NCBI GenBank assembly: GCA_002479245.1 | Contig: DLMG01000117.1 | Span: 1 to 6,015 of the forward strand | Reading direction: 5' to 3' | DNA length: 6,015 bases | DNA from: Verrucomicrobia subdivision 3 bacterium UBA7542 | Lineage (GTDB): Bacteria > Verrucomicrobiota > Verrucomicrobiia > Limisphaerales > UBA11358 | Part shown: piece by piece, positions 5,794-6,015 of the stretch | How the letters are laid out: every line of letters starts with the position of its first letter | Numbering within the stretch: the first letter of the stretch is position 1 | The notes under the pieces: generated by a model | What the model saw: only the letters and a program-made list of their open reading frames with translations | Databases searched by the model: none | What the model was told of the DNA's origin: nothing | Program-made: the position numbers and the translations under genes

Positions 5794-6015
5794 TCAGGCC
5801 GCAGTGAACGCCGGCAGCGACAGGCTGAACCGCGAGCCTTTGCCGGGGTCGCTTTGCACGTGAATCACACCGTGATGTTCCAGCGCGATGCGCTGGCTGA
5901 TGGCCAGCCCCAGGCCCGTGCCATTTTTTTTGGTCGTGAAAAACGGCTCGAACAAGCGCTCCAGATTTTCCGGCGCGATGCCCACACCGGTGTCTTGAAT
6001 GTTGATCCGCAATTG
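5794..6015 (-). CDS. Sensor histidine kinase, C-terminal ATP-binding end (partial)
   Basis: Only the last 73 residues lie in the window; the gene continues beyond base 6015. They contain the later ATP-binding motifs of a HATPase_c domain in order: G1 box DTGVGI (8-13 of the visible part), F box LFEPFFTTK (21-29), and G2 box GTGLGLAIS (32-40). The closing strand GSRFSLSLP (60-68) is typical of the very end of such kinases, so the stop at 5794 is natural. The FEPFFTTK form is common in kinases of the NtrB and PAS-containing type, but the sensor region and phospho-accepting His are outside. It converges on lptD, with 90 bases between the two stops and no clear terminator. Confidence 0.93.
   Translation of the reverse strand, partial: QLRINIQDTGVGIAPENLERLFEPFFTTKKNGTGLGLAISQRIALEHHGVIHVQSDPGKGSRFSLSLPAFTAA

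Overview
The window looks like chromosomal DNA from a Gram-negative, LPS-bearing bacterium, and I infer a Verrucomicrobiota member (Pedosphaera-like). The outer-membrane evidence is direct: a full-length LptD-type LPS-assembly protein and a lipobox-bearing lipoprotein. The lineage guess rests on weaker signals. These are the GC-rich coding style with poor Shine-Dalgarno sites, the glycine-zipper/tryptophan-repeat lipoprotein type, and intergenic palindromes starting with GTAGC(C/G)GC that resemble dispersed repeats I associate with that phylum. No rRNA, tRNA, CRISPR array, insertion sequence or phage gene was found.

Layout. Positions 1-433 hold no convincing gene. They contain a possible terminator at the left edge, a long imperfect inverted repeat (273-370) and an adjoining hairpin (370-399). 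A minus-strand lipoprotein follows (1171 down to 434). A 251-base divergent intergenic region then leads to hisF (1423-2196), whose stop is followed three bases later by a 76-base imperfect palindrome (2200-2275). From 2387 four genes run in the same direction: a Phd/YefM-type antitoxin and a ParE/RelE-type toxin that overlap by 4 bases, a four-helix DUF486 membrane protein 5 bases later, and lptD (ATG at 3415, stop at 5703). At the right edge a minus-strand gene enters the window: the C-terminal ATP-binding end of a sensor histidine kinase, cut off at its 5' side.

How the genes relate. HisF makes the imidazole glycerol phosphate intermediate of histidine synthesis and stands here without other his genes. 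The antitoxin and toxin form a self-contained module with a candidate operator directly before the antitoxin start. LptD is the outer-membrane end of the LPS export bridge. The lipoprotein is also predicted to be envelope-associated, but it is not obviously linked to LptD. The toxin-antitoxin pair sits just upstream of DUF486 and the probably essential lptD, so read-through into them is possible.

I found no clearly new system. The points most worth a second look are the two palindromic repeat elements, the toxin-antitoxin operator and its linkage to lptD, the composite lipoprotein architecture, and the unresolved lptD start.
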